From: JAHDBG01 sp963922685
Lineage (GTDB): Bacteria; Pseudomonadota; Gammaproteobacteria; Chromatiales; Chromatiaceae
Reading direction: 5' to 3'
NCBI GenBank assembly: GCA_963922685.1
Contig: CAWUJM010000003.1
Location: forward strand, 4,115 to 68,114
Length of the DNA: 64,000 nucleotides
Shown here: positions 1 through 8,620 of the stretch, one piece after another
Position numbering within the stretch: position 1 is the stretch's first letter
How the letters are laid out: every line of letters begins with the position of its first letter
Position numbers and translations under genes: made by a program
Notes under the pieces: model-generated
Seen by the model: only the letters and a program-made list of their open reading frames with translations
Told to the model about the DNA's origin: nothing
The model's database searches: none

Positions 1-119
1 CCTGACAACATCTTCAAAATCCGGCTCTGGCTGAAATGATTTCCCTGTTTTTTTATTTCCAATTAATTTACGTAGAAGCACACTTCTGAATCACTACCAG
101 TCGGCGGAATATTCATACT

Positions 120-1118
120 ATGGCAAATCACCTTGAACAGGTGTATTTTCACGCCAGCCAGTTTCCGGACCGGGTCGCATACGAATATACACAGAGCTTT
201 ATCCAACGTTGTATTAATCATAAGTTTCATTACCATACCACACAACAAAGCCAACAATGGCTGCGCCTGCACGACGCCTATTCTCCGACGCAGCAAAGCC
301 CGGATTATCACCGGGCTTACGAACAGTGCCTGCATGCAGCACTGGACTCACTCCGACAGGACCAGTTTGATTTAATCGGCCTGGGTTGTGGTGGCGGAGA
401 AAAGGAGGTATTGCTACATAACCTGCTGGCTGACAGGCCGGTCTCAATGGTCAGTTATTACCCGGTAGATGTCAGTCATGCACTGGCTATTACAGCAGCC
501 CGGAAAATGCGCCGGGAATACCCTGATTTATCTGTTCAGTCGATGGTATGCGATCTGCTGCATGCGGATGACCTGATCTCTTATATGCCGCGTGGTGGCG
601 CAGCCCGCTTAATCACATTTTTCGGTATGATCCCCAATTTTACCCCTGCAACGATATTGCCTATACTGAATCAGTTTTTATCGCCGGGAGATCTGTTACT
701 CTTCAGTGCCAATCTGACACCGGGTGACGATTATGCTCTGGGCATGAAATCTGTCTTACCACAATACAATAATACAGAGACCCGAACCTGGCTGATGAGT
801 GTTTTACATGACGCAGGGATCAGCAACCGGGATGGTGATATCACCGTCACTATTGACAGTGACACGGCACAGCAGCCGGATATAACGCTGAAAAAGATCA
901 CGGCTTATTTCACGGTCAGGCAATCTGTCAGGCTGACCATAAATGGCCAGGTGATCCACTGGCAACCCAAAGAACGGGTGCAATTGTTCTTTTCTTACCG
1001 TTATACCACACCGCTGGTCAGGACATATCTGAATAAATACGGCATTGAGGTGCTGGATAACTGGGAATTTAATAATCAGGAAGAAGGACTGTATCTTTGC
1101 CGCAAGACCGGCAGTTAA
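120..1118 (+). CDS. EgtD-like (DUF2260) SAM-dependent methyltransferase
   Basis: This 332-residue protein resembles the histidine-specific SAM-dependent methyltransferase family that includes EgtD. The SAM-binding glycine loop GLGCGGGEKE is at residues 87-96, followed by a typical beta-strand and acidic residue (YYPVDVS). The family uses SAM to methylate amino-acid-like amines, but the substrate here is unknown: no egtB-like sulfoxide synthase is next to it, so ergothioneine synthesis is not supported. It converges on, and overlaps by 4 bp, the DHPS-like gene on the other strand, which is followed by an SDR gene. That arrangement suggests a shared pathway, but this is inference. Confidence 0.7.
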   Translation: MANHLEQVYFHASQFPDRVAYEYTQSFIQRCINHKFHYHTTQQSQQWLRLHDAYSPTQQSPDYHRAYEQCLHAALDSLRQDQFDLIGLGCGGGEKEVLLHNLLADRPVSMVSYYPVDVSHALAITAARKMRREYPDLSVQSMVCDLLHADDLISYMPRGGAARLITFFGMIPNFTPATILPILNQFLSPGDLLLFSANLTPGDDYALGMKSVLPQYNNTETRTWLMSVLHDAGISNRDGDITVTIDSDTAQQPDITLKKITAYFTVRQSVRLTINGQVIHWQPKERVQLFFSYRYTTPLVRTYLNKYGIEVLDNWEFNNQEEGLYLCRKTGS

Positions 1119-2008
1119 TAAATATGCAACGTATCCAGCACAGCCTTTACCTTAGCCACTTCATGGGTGCGCACTAAATCGGTTTTCCCCAGCGTTGCCA
1201 GAACAGCAAAGAATGGCTCTGCGGTTCTGACCTCTTCACCAAAATGCTCAAACGCATGCGGCAATGCCTGACAGACCGGAAACCCTAATTGACGCAGCCG
1301 GAACCCGGTCAGAAAGGTACGCATCTGGAACCGGATACGTTCATCACTATCCTGCAGGTTTTTATAATAAAATCCCAGACCGGCATCGATAAAGATTTTG
1401 CGAACACCGGCACTGGTCGCCATATCAATCTGCCGGGCAAAATAATCATACATCACCTGCACCGGATCGGAACTCAGAGCAACCGTATCCACATCCCGGA
1501 CATTTCTGCCCTGCACAAAGCAGATAATCACCCCGGCATCATGCTCTGCCACCTGTTGATAAATTGCCTCTGAACCTGCTGAACCGGTCAGGTTAATCAC
1601 AGCCGCACCCGCTTCCAGACAGACTCTGGCAACACCCGGATGATAAGTTTCCACTGAAGTTGCCACACCCTGCTGGTGCAGTGTTGTCAGCAAGGGCAGA
1701 ATGTGGTCCTGCTGTTGTTCAGCAGAGGCCAGCTCAGCCTGCGGCAGAGTGGATTCAGCACCGATATCCACCAGATGTGCACCCTGCGCTTGCAGGGTCA
1801 GGCTGCGGCGTATGGCCTGCTCCGGGTTGACACACACACTTTCCCGATACCAGGAATCAGACGATAAATTGACCACGCCCATGATGGCTTGTGTACGATT
1901 GAAATCAACATACTGATCACCTATCGCAAAACTTTCAACACGGGCATCCCAGTCAGACTGGTATTGCTGGTAAATGTGATACAGTTCATCCAGCGTCAGC
2001 ATAGACAC
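1115..2008 (-). CDS. Dihydropteroate synthase-like protein, divergent active site
   Basis: A 297-residue TIM-barrel protein of the dihydropteroate synthase (FolP) family. It keeps the family skeleton: MGVVNLSSDSW at 43-53 (canonical MGxxNxTPDSF), DIGAEST at 81-87 (canonical DIGGESTRPG) and a C-terminal RTHEV (canonical RVHDV). The canonical SRK loop that binds pterin and pABA reads ALPHA here, and the arginine of the ESTRPG loop is lost. It is therefore probably not the housekeeping FolP and may act on another pterin-like substrate. The gene precedes nothing on its own strand but lies 20 bp downstream of the SDR gene, suggesting co-transcription. Confidence 0.7.
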   Translation of the reverse strand: MSMLTLDELYHIYQQYQSDWDARVESFAIGDQYVDFNRTQAIMGVVNLSSDSWYRESVCVNPEQAIRRSLTLQAQGAHLVDIGAESTLPQAELASAEQQQDHILPLLTTLHQQGVATSVETYHPGVARVCLEAGAAVINLTGSAGSEAIYQQVAEHDAGVIICFVQGRNVRDVDTVALSSDPVQVMYDYFARQIDMATSAGVRKIFIDAGLGFYYKNLQDSDERIRFQMRTFLTGFRLRQLGFPVCQALPHAFEHFGEEVRTAEPFFAVLATLGKTDLVRTHEVAKVKAVLDTLHIY

Positions 2009-2028
2009 GACTCCTGTCAGTCTGAATG

Positions 2029-2805
2029 CTACAGGTTCCAGGCACCGGCAACTTCCAGTACCTGCCCGGTAATATAATCAGCTTCCGGATCCGTAAGGAA
2101 CCGGACCGCCCGGGTAATATCTGCCATACTGGCCGGTCTGCCAGCAGGCAGTTGAGGCAGTTCACCCTGCCAGTCAGGGTCATATTCAAACGAATTCTCG
2201 GCAATACCGGGTGCGACAACATTGACTGTGATGCCGTCTGCAATCAGTTCCTGTGCCAGCGATCGGGTATAGATAATGACACCATGCTTGGCAATGATAT
2301 AAGCAGCATTATCGCCGCCCGGACGCAGATGTTGTGCACTGGCAGCACCAATATTGATGATACGTCCGGCCCCCGCTGCCTGTAAATGGCTGATGGCAGC
2401 TCGGGTAGTATAAAAAGTGGCATTCAGGTTAGAGTTCATAACCTCCTGCCATTGCTCAACAGTAGTGTCACTCGCCCGGCTGTGCACAAAGTTGCCGACG
2501 TTGTTGATCAGCACCGATAACCCACCCAGTGTATCCGCCGCCTGATCCACCAGATCCTGCGCTGCTGTCGGCTGCGTGATATCGGCTGACAGGGCCACTG
2601 CTCTGACCCCGAATGCTGCAGCCTGATCGCACACCGTCTGAGCAGATTCCGCACTATTGCGGTAATGCACAACCAGATCGTACCCCTGTTCTGCCAGAGC
2701 CAGGGCAAGCGCACGACCGATACCAACCGCAGCACCTGTCACCAAGGCCTGCTTCGGTGTACCTGGAGTATCGTCTGGTGCTGATTTAAAGAGACGGGAC
2801 ATCAT
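2029..2805 (-). CDS. Short-chain dehydrogenase/reductase, pteridine reductase-like
   Basis: A 258-residue classical SDR. The NADP-binding motif GAAVGIGR is at about 24-31, NNVGN at about 101-105, the catalytic serine in NIGAAS near 156, and the YxxxK pair is Y169/K173. The length and the DHPS-like neighbour 20 bp downstream suggest a FolM/pteridine-reductase type role, reducing a pterin with NADPH. 3-oxoacyl-ACP reductases share all these motifs, so the substrate is inferred from context only. The upstream CcmI-like gene ends 9 bp before this gene's start region. Confidence 0.75.
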   Translation of the reverse strand: MMSRLFKSAPDDTPGTPKQALVTGAAVGIGRALALALAEQGYDLVVHYRNSAESAQTVCDQAAAFGVRAVALSADITQPTAAQDLVDQAADTLGGLSVLINNVGNFVHSRASDTTVEQWQEVMNSNLNATFYTTRAAISHLQAAGAGRIINIGAASAQHLRPGGDNAAYIIAKHGVIIYTRSLAQELIADGITVNVVAPGIAENSFEYDPDWQGELPQLPAGRPASMADITRAVRFLTDPEADYITGQVLEVAGAWNL

Positions 2806-2814
2806 GGTGACCCC

Positions 2815-3591
2815 TTATGGTCCGGCCACCAGTGTATCCAGTTGTGTCTGCAGGGCGGCCTGTGCCTCCGGTTGTTCCTGCAACAGCGGCAAAGCACGCT
2901 GCCAGTAGTCCCGCGCCTGTGAAATCTGATCACGTTGTCGTGCTGCCTGACCCAGCATCCAGAGGGCAGTTGAGCTGTCCGGTGCCAGTGACAGGGCCTG
3001 TTCCAGTAATGTCACCGCAAGATCAGGTACCTGACCCTGATTCTGCAGGGTTAATGCATCCGCCAGGGCAACCTTGGTGGTTGCCACGGCATTCTGTTCA
3101 TGTGCGGTGGTTAAGGCACGCACCGCTGCGTTATAACGACCCAGCTTCAGATAGGTACGACCCAGAATAAACCAGCCTTCTGCATTATCCGGGTTATTCT
3201 CCAGATGCGTTACCAGCCGACTTATCAGGTCTTCGACATCAGATTGAGGCGGACTGACTGTAATCCGGGTGCTGGTATTCAGATGTTGTGGTGAGCCTGT
3301 CAGCAGATACAGGCTGACCGCACCCACCGGAATCAGGACCACCAGACCGACCAGAGTCAATCTGAAGTATCGGGTCCGCCAGAGGCTATGGCGAGTATCA
3401 GCTGGTCGGGAAACTGGTGCGCCTGTATCAGACGTCACCAGCTCCGGCGTAACGTCTTCGCCAGTCTGCTCCGGCGTTCCGGATGGCCTCTCTGTCGCTG
3501 ATGGTCTGTCGCGGTGTTGCAGCAATCTGCGGATCAGAATGCCTGAAATAAGTACCAGAATCAGCGTAACGAGAGACACAAAATAAATCAT
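2815..3591 (-). CDS. CcmI/CycH-like TPR membrane protein
   Basis: A 258-residue protein with an N-terminal membrane segment (about 3-20), a variable charged linker, a second hydrophobic segment (about 75-97) and a C-terminal TPR block (about 120-250, containing NAEGWFILGRTYLKLGRY). This matches CcmI, which presents apocytochrome c to the haem lyase on the periplasmic side of the inner membrane. No other ccm genes are beside it, although a cytochrome c gene follows QueF. A generic TPR protein is the alternative. Confidence 0.6.
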   Translation of the reverse strand: MIYFVSLVTLILVLISGILIRRLLQHRDRPSATERPSGTPEQTGEDVTPELVTSDTGAPVSRPADTRHSLWRTRYFRLTLVGLVVLIPVGAVSLYLLTGSPQHLNTSTRITVSPPQSDVEDLISRLVTHLENNPDNAEGWFILGRTYLKLGRYNAAVRALTTAHEQNAVATTKVALADALTLQNQGQVPDLAVTLLEQALSLAPDSSTALWMLGQAARQRDQISQARDYWQRALPLLQEQPEAQAALQTQLDTLVAGP

Positions 3592-3596
3592 GGCAC

Positions 3597-3986
3597 TCAG
3601 CCAGGCAGGGTAACAGGCTCTGGCATCGGCCAGTCAGGTGCACGATGTTCCACCACGACAGTGGTATAGATGCCACCACGAACGTTAAATTCGGCAGTCA
3701 GACGTAAATAACGCGGATCTAACAAAGCAATCAGATCATCTGAGATCTGATTTGTCATCGCTTCATGGAAACCGCCCTGATCCCGATAGGACCACAGATA
3801 TAACTTGAGCGATTTCAGTTCCACACATTGCTGATCCGGCACATAAGCCAGGTGCAGGGTGGCAAAATCAGGCTGGCCGGTCTTCGGACACAGACAGGTA
3901 AATTCAGGCAACCGCATACGGATGGTGTAATCACGCTGCGGTTGCGGATTGGAAAAGGTTTCCAGCCGGGCAGCCGGTCCGGTCAT
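3597..3986 (-). CDS. queF: NADPH-dependent 7-cyano-7-deazaguanine reductase, short type
   Basis: QueF reduces preQ0 to preQ1 in queuosine biosynthesis. The 129-residue length matches the short (unimodular) type rather than the roughly 280-residue YqcD type common in enteric bacteria. The family block FTCLCPKTGQPDF is at 29-41, with the presumed catalytic cysteine C33 and aspartate D40. The substrate-binding VELKSLKLY follows, then GFHE at 72-75. The start codon overlaps the end of the cytochrome c gene by 4 bp, so the two are probably translationally coupled. Confidence 0.9.
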   Translation of the reverse strand: MTGPAARLETFSNPQPQRDYTIRMRLPEFTCLCPKTGQPDFATLHLAYVPDQQCVELKSLKLYLWSYRDQGGFHEAMTNQISDDLIALLDPRYLRLTAEFNVRGGIYTTVVVEHRAPDWPMPEPVTLPG

Positions 3987-4459
3987 TGCGGTAGCCCGCT
4001 GTTCGCCAGCATATCGTTGACTGCAGCCCGGATGTCGTCATCAGTCAGATTCGCAGCACCACCTCGCGCCGGCATCCCGCCTTTGCCGTTGATCGCATTC
4101 AGATACAGGCTGTCGATACCCGGTGCCAGACGGACTTCCCAGGCTGCCTGATCGCCGATCTTCGGTGCTCCCAGAATGCCACTGATGTGGCAACTGTTAC
4201 AGGCCTGCGCAACAATCTCTGCACCGGTTTTTGCTACGACAGGTGGTGCCGGGAGTTCCTGGCCGGCAATGCTGACCTGGGCGACCGGGGCGATACGGGC
4301 CTCTGTCTGTGCAGTCACGCGGGCAGCATCAGGATGTTTCGCCCGCAGCTCAGCAGAGACGGTATGCGCCACCATCAGAATACCGATGGTAAAGGCGACC
4401 AGAACGCCGAGAATCACGAGAAACATGCGTAAAAAAGCAGCATCGTTTTGGGCAGACAC
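3983..4459 (-). CDS. Membrane-anchored cytochrome c5 family protein
   Basis: A 158-residue protein with an uncleaved-looking N-terminal membrane helix (about 10-31), an Ala/Pro-rich linker, and one class I c-type haem domain. The haem motif CNSCH is at 87-91 and the likely axial methionine is M129 in GKGGMPARGG. It should face the periplasm and shuttle electrons, for example to a terminal oxidase. The gene overlaps queF by 4 bp, and its upstream neighbour is an RNB exonuclease on the same strand. Confidence 0.85.
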   Translation of the reverse strand: MSAQNDAAFLRMFLVILGVLVAFTIGILMVAHTVSAELRAKHPDAARVTAQTEARIAPVAQVSIAGQELPAPPVVAKTGAEIVAQACNSCHISGILGAPKIGDQAAWEVRLAPGIDSLYLNAINGKGGMPARGGAANLTDDDIRAAVNDMLANSGLPQ

Positions 4460-4519
4460 AGTCTTGAGTTCTCCGGTTAAGAGTCAGGTAATAAAAAAGT
4501 GTATTTTAGCAGACATAGC

Positions 4520-6328
4520 TCAGATCACCCGAATACTGACGTCCTGCCGGGTGAGATCAACTGACCGGACACTGACCCGGAGGGTGTCGTCCGGCTGATG
4601 GTGTTGTTGGCGGCGGATCCGGGTTTCTAATGCCAGGGAAGGCAGCAATAAGGTGGTCTTACGTTCATCCAGTGCAACAATCACTGCCTCTCCCTGCCAG
4701 TCCGGGTGTTGTTGCAGATACACCAGCTTCCAGTGCAGACTGGTCTGACGTTCTGCGCGCCGGTTCCGGCTGTTTGTCTCGTCCAATACAACTGTCGCGT
4801 CTTTGATTTCAGCACGGGTACGGGGAGGCTGGTTACGCAGATGAGCCCGCAGTTGCTGGTGCACCACCAGATCGACATAACGCCGCAACGGACTGGTGCA
4901 GCGGGTATAGCTGCTGAGCCCCAGACCGGCATGCGGTTCCGGTTCCGGCAGGGTGCGGCCTGGCTTCAGACAACGCCGATATGCATATTTCCCGGCCAGG
5001 GTCTGCGGCTGTTCCAGTGTATCTGGTGCCGACTGCATCACATAGGGTATCGCAATATCATGCTGTTGTGCATACAGCGCAACCGCTTCACCCGCCATAA
5101 TCATCGCATCCGCGACCAGATCGCGGCTGGGTGTCTTGCCACCCGGACTGATCTGTACCCGATCACTGTCCAGTCTGATCGTGACTTCCGGCAGATCCAG
5201 CTGAATCGCCTGGTTCGCCACACGCCGGTTACGATATGCCAGGGTCAGTTCAGCGAGTGCCGCAAATGCCGGTTCCTGCAGCCGCTGATCCACGGCATCA
5301 TAAGTGATACGCTGTACCTGTACCCGGCTGAGTTCAACACGGATGTCACACAGTTGTTCGCCCACCAGGCGACAACCGACGGACAGGGCCGGGCTGTATT
5401 CGGCCAGCCCCATGCCAAGCTGCTGAATCAGTGCCGGCGGCAACATCCAGTGCACCTGTTCCGGCAGATACAGGGTACTGGCCCGGTCGCGGGCAGCCAG
5501 ATCCAGCACACTACCCGGCTCGACTAACGCCGCAGCATCTGCAATATGCACCCATAGATAGTCATTCTCCAGACTGATCGCATCATCCGGATCTGTATTA
5601 CCCGCATCGTCTATGGCCCAGGCCGTCAGATGGGTCAGATCCAGACGTGTCTCTGCCGTCAGCACTGGCACCGGGAGTTCCATTGGTTCTGGTGCAATGC
5701 CATGGCGACGTGGCCAGGGGTTTTCATACGCGGACCAGTAGCCGCAACGTATCAGCAACTGATGCGCATCAGCTGGCGTGTTCGGCACCTTGCAGGCACT
5801 GAGGATGCGGCTGCGTGCCAGAGTACCCAGTGCGACCTGCTCCACTTCGGCCAGTTGCTGCCGGTCCGCAGCAGTCAGCTGTGCCGTCCGGATGTGTTCC
5901 AGCAGAGCCTGCCAGGCGCGTGCTGCCTGTTGTTTCTGCGCCCGCGCAGCATCTGTCGCGGCGACCTGCTCCGGCGTGTGTACCCGGATCGCATCCGGGT
6001 CGCCGCTGAAATAACGGCCATCACGTAACAGCTGCCATACCTGCCAGGCACTGGCCGGGCTGCAGGTACCACAAACCAGCTCCGCCAGGTCTGCCAGCAT
6101 GGTCTGTTCACCCTGCAAGAGTTCCCAGGCTTCGGTCGCGTCCGGGATCTCAGCTGACAATGCTGCCAAGTCACTGACCGGCCCCGGGTGCAGCAACCGG
6201 ATATCCTTTTCGCGCACCTTTTTCGTCTTGCCGTCCGGCAGGACGATCACGATTTTATCCGCGACTTCAGTCACCCGGGCCGGATGACTCTTATACTCCA
6301 CCAGAGCATGCGGTTGCAGTACAGACAT
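4520..6328 (-). CDS. RNB-family exoribonuclease (RNase II/R type)
   Basis: A 602-residue 3'-5' exoribonuclease. The RNB catalytic motif is DDAGNTDPDDA at about 240-250, with the clustered aspartates that bind Mg2+. YTRCTSPLRRYVDLVVH further on is the conserved RNA-clamping end of the RNB domain. The N-terminal region (1-220) is unlike the two cold-shock domains of E. coli RNase II, and the C-terminal tail is short, so this is a divergent or cyanobacterial-like RNB branch rather than clear rnb or rnr. Confidence 0.85.
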   Translation of the reverse strand: MSVLQPHALVEYKSHPARVTEVADKIVIVLPDGKTKKVREKDIRLLHPGPVSDLAALSAEIPDATEAWELLQGEQTMLADLAELVCGTCSPASAWQVWQLLRDGRYFSGDPDAIRVHTPEQVAATDAARAQKQQAARAWQALLEHIRTAQLTAADRQQLAEVEQVALGTLARSRILSACKVPNTPADAHQLLIRCGYWSAYENPWPRRHGIAPEPMELPVPVLTAETRLDLTHLTAWAIDDAGNTDPDDAISLENDYLWVHIADAAALVEPGSVLDLAARDRASTLYLPEQVHWMLPPALIQQLGMGLAEYSPALSVGCRLVGEQLCDIRVELSRVQVQRITYDAVDQRLQEPAFAALAELTLAYRNRRVANQAIQLDLPEVTIRLDSDRVQISPGGKTPSRDLVADAMIMAGEAVALYAQQHDIAIPYVMQSAPDTLEQPQTLAGKYAYRRCLKPGRTLPEPEPHAGLGLSSYTRCTSPLRRYVDLVVHQQLRAHLRNQPPRTRAEIKDATVVLDETNSRNRRAERQTSLHWKLVYLQQHPDWQGEAVIVALDERKTTLLLPSLALETRIRRQQHHQPDDTLRVSVRSVDLTRQDVSIRVI

Positions 6329-6340
6329 GATGCCGGATGT

Positions 6341-7327
6341 TCAGCGTGCTGCGGTCGCAGGCGCATCTGTCGGCCTGACCTGCGGATGCAGGCCGAGCCG
6401 GTCAAACAACTGCTGATCCTGATCAGCGACCGGATTATCGGTTGTCAGCAGTCGCTCACCATAAAAAATTGAGTTTGCACCGGCCATAAAGCACAGGGCC
6501 TGCATTTCATCGCTCATCTCAGTACGCCCGGCAGACAGACGTACATGGCTGTGTGGCATCAGAATACGAGCGACAGCGATGGTACGCACAAAATCAAGCG
6601 AATCAACCTGGTCGGCCTCGTATAACGGGGTACCCTCAACCGGTACCAGCTGGTTGATCGGCACGGATTCGGGATGTTCTGGCAGGTTCGCCAGTTCCTG
6701 CAGTAGTCGGGCACGGTCACGCGGCTGTTCACCCAGACCCAGAATACCACCGGAACACACTTTAATGCCGGCATCACGCACATGTTGCAGTGTATCCAGT
6801 CGATCATCAAAGGTACGGGTGCTGATCACCTGGCCATAAAATTCGCGTGACGTATCCAGATTATGATTGTAATAGTCCAGACCAGCTTCGCTCAGGCGCT
6901 CACTTTGTTCCGCACTCAGCATCCCCAGCGTGACACAGGTCTCCATGCCCAGGTCGCGCACGGCCTGAATCATGTCGATCACTTTATCCAGGTTTTTATC
7001 GGTCGGGTTGCGCCAGGCAGCTCCCATACAGAAGCGGGTGGCGCCCTGATCCCGAGCTGTCCGGGCTGCGGCAACCACATCCGGCAGGGACATCAGCTTC
7101 TCGCGTTCCAGCCCGGTCTGATGCCGGGCACTTTGTGAGCAATAACCACAATCTTCAGGGCAGGCCCCGGTCTTGATTGACAGTAGTGTACTGATCTGGA
7201 CTTCGTTCGGATCAAAGTGGGCACGGTGTACGGTCTGTGCCTGAAACAACAGGTCGTTGAATGGCAGATCATATAGTGCCTGTATTTCAGGCAGGGTCCA
7301 GTCGTGTCGCAGGGAGGTGGCCGACAT
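6341..7327 (-). CDS. bioB: Biotin synthase
   Basis: A radical SAM enzyme that inserts sulfur into dethiobiotin. The CxxxCxxC cluster motif CPEDCGYC is at 56-63. The family signatures YNHNLDTS and the arginine-bearing RLSAGRTEM are also present. The length of 328 residues is normal. No other bio gene adjoins it. The region upstream holds a copy of a palindromic repeat rather than an obvious BirA operator. Confidence 0.95.
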   Translation of the reverse strand: MSATSLRHDWTLPEIQALYDLPFNDLLFQAQTVHRAHFDPNEVQISTLLSIKTGACPEDCGYCSQSARHQTGLEREKLMSLPDVVAAARTARDQGATRFCMGAAWRNPTDKNLDKVIDMIQAVRDLGMETCVTLGMLSAEQSERLSEAGLDYYNHNLDTSREFYGQVISTRTFDDRLDTLQHVRDAGIKVCSGGILGLGEQPRDRARLLQELANLPEHPESVPINQLVPVEGTPLYEADQVDSLDFVRTIAVARILMPHSHVRLSAGRTEMSDEMQALCFMAGANSIFYGERLLTTDNPVADQDQQLFDRLGLHPQVRPTDAPATAAR

Positions 7328-7376
7328 GCCATGAGTCCTTTCGGTAATATTCAGTGTAAAGTGTCCGGATACATCA

Positions 7377-7673
7377 AGGGCGATGCAAACTGATATGGGT
7401 TAGTACGCCACCGCTATGCAACTTAAATAGTGTCAACTTCATTGTCAGCATGACCCGAATCTGCTCTCCGAGGTACGCCATAAACCCATCCATGGGGGCT
7501 CGACTGCGGCCATCCAGGCCGCAGACGCCCTCGGAGAGCAGATTCGGGTCATGCCCCTTCAGGTACGGTGTTACAACCACCTGCATCACTATTTTCAAGT
7601 AGGCACCACCAAGTCCTTCAGCACCTGCTTATGATCTGACACTGAGATCGCCACATCGGCCTGAGTCACATCC
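7377..7673. repeat. MITE-like palindromic element, copy 1 (degenerate right end)
   Basis: A roughly 297 bp non-coding element between bioB and tRNA-Ala. The left end (gatgcaaactgatatggg) matches the terminal inverted repeat of copies 2 and 3. The right end at 7649-7673 is a worn version of the same sequence. In the middle is a large palindrome (7448-7554) with long complementary arms and an inner hairpin ctgcggcc / ggccgcag. Reading frames through it are products of the palindrome. Confidence 0.75.
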
Positions 7674-7732
7674 GGATGCATTCCGGGTCTGGACAAGTGT
7701 GCGCCTGTTGCCTATTATAGCGGCTTGAATCC

Positions 7733-7808
7733 GGGGCCATAGCTCAGCCGGGAGAGCGCAACACTGGCAGTGTTGAGGTCGGCGGTTCGATCCCGCCTGG
7801 CTCCACCA
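7733..7808 (+). tRNA. tRNA-Ala (GGC)
   Basis: A complete cloverleaf can be folded. The acceptor stem is ggggcca/tggctcc, the anticodon arm is caaca-ctggcag-tgttg with anticodon GGC, the T loop is ttcgatc, and CCA is encoded. It decodes GCC/GCU alanine codons. tRNA-Glu follows 35 bp downstream. Confidence 0.97.
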
Positions 7809-7843
7809 GATTCATTTTTTGCGCTATAATTGATTCATATTCA

Positions 7844-7919
7844 GTCCCGTTCATCTAGAGGCCTAGGATCCCAGCCTTTCACGCTGGTCACAGGGGTTCG
7901 ACTCCCCTACGGGACGCCA
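7844..7919 (+). tRNA. tRNA-Glu (TTC)
   Basis: A complete tRNA. The acceptor stem is gtcccgt/acgggac, the anticodon loop ctttcac gives anticodon TTC, the T arm is ggggttcgactcccc, and CCA is encoded. A perfect -10 hexamer TATAAT lies at 7825-7830, between this tRNA and tRNA-Ala, so the gene may have its own promoter. Confidence 0.97.
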
Positions 7920-7925
7920 CTCAGC

Positions 7926-7962
7926 AAAAACCCTGCTTCCTCGCCGGAAGCGGGGTTTTTTT
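7926..7962. terminator. Bidirectional intrinsic terminator between tRNA-Glu and hisG
   Basis: A GC-rich hairpin (ccctgcttcc ... ggaagcgggg) is flanked by an A-run on the left and seven T on the right. It can end the tRNA transcript rightward and hisG transcription leftward. The hisG stop codon lies in the T-run edge. Confidence 0.9.
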
Positions 7963-8611
7963 ATGCCGATTCAGGTGGCAACACTGCCCGGAGTGCATCC
8001 ACCCAGTAACGACAGGTCGCCTGTTTCATCTTCCAGGCGGCCTTGTTGGCAATCAGACGCGCGCTGATATCGCAGATATGTTCCAGCGGCACCAATCCGT
8101 TCGCCTTCAGGGTATTGCCGGATTCGACCAGATCCACAATCACATCCGCCAGACCCACCATCGGTGCCAGCTCCATAGAGCCATACAGTCTGATCAGGTT
8201 GATCTGCTGACCGCGCGCCTGAAAAAAAGTCTGACTGGTGCGGGTATATTTACTGGCCACCCGCAGACGCTGGATACGTGTATCTGTATCCGGATAGCCT
8301 GCCACCCACAGCTGACATCTGGCAATCTGCAGATCCAGAGGCTCATACAGATTCGCCCCACCATGCTCCAGCAAGGTGTCTTTACCGGTAATGCCAAAGT
8401 CCGCAGCACCCCATTGTACATAGGTGGGTACATCTGTGGCCCGGATCAGCAACAGCCTGACCTGAGCCTGACTGGTCGCAATGATCAGCTTCCGGGTCTG
8501 ATCCATATCAGCCAGTGGCTGAATGCCGATGTGCGCCAGTAGTGGCAGGGTGTTTCGTAGTAAACGCCCTTTCGCCACGGCAATCGTGATGGGTTGCTGG
8601 TGTGTCATCAT
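7961..8611 (-). CDS. hisG: ATP phosphoribosyltransferase, short catalytic subunit
   Basis: HisG condenses ATP with PRPP in the first step of histidine synthesis. The protein is 216 residues, starts with the typical ITIAVAKGRL, and carries ADFGITGKD and the PRPP loop DLVESGNTLKANG. It lacks the C-terminal regulatory ACT-like domain, so it is the short HisG(S) form that needs HisZ, which is not in this window. It lies 9 bp downstream of murA, a murA-hisG order common in beta/gammaproteobacteria, but no hisD follows. Confidence 0.95.
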   Translation of the reverse strand: MMTHQQPITIAVAKGRLLRNTLPLLAHIGIQPLADMDQTRKLIIATSQAQVRLLLIRATDVPTYVQWGAADFGITGKDTLLEHGGANLYEPLDLQIARCQLWVAGYPDTDTRIQRLRVASKYTRTSQTFFQARGQQINLIRLYGSMELAPMVGLADVIVDLVESGNTLKANGLVPLEHICDISARLIANKAAWKMKQATCRYWVDALRAVLPPESA

Positions 8612-8620
8612 AAATGCAGC

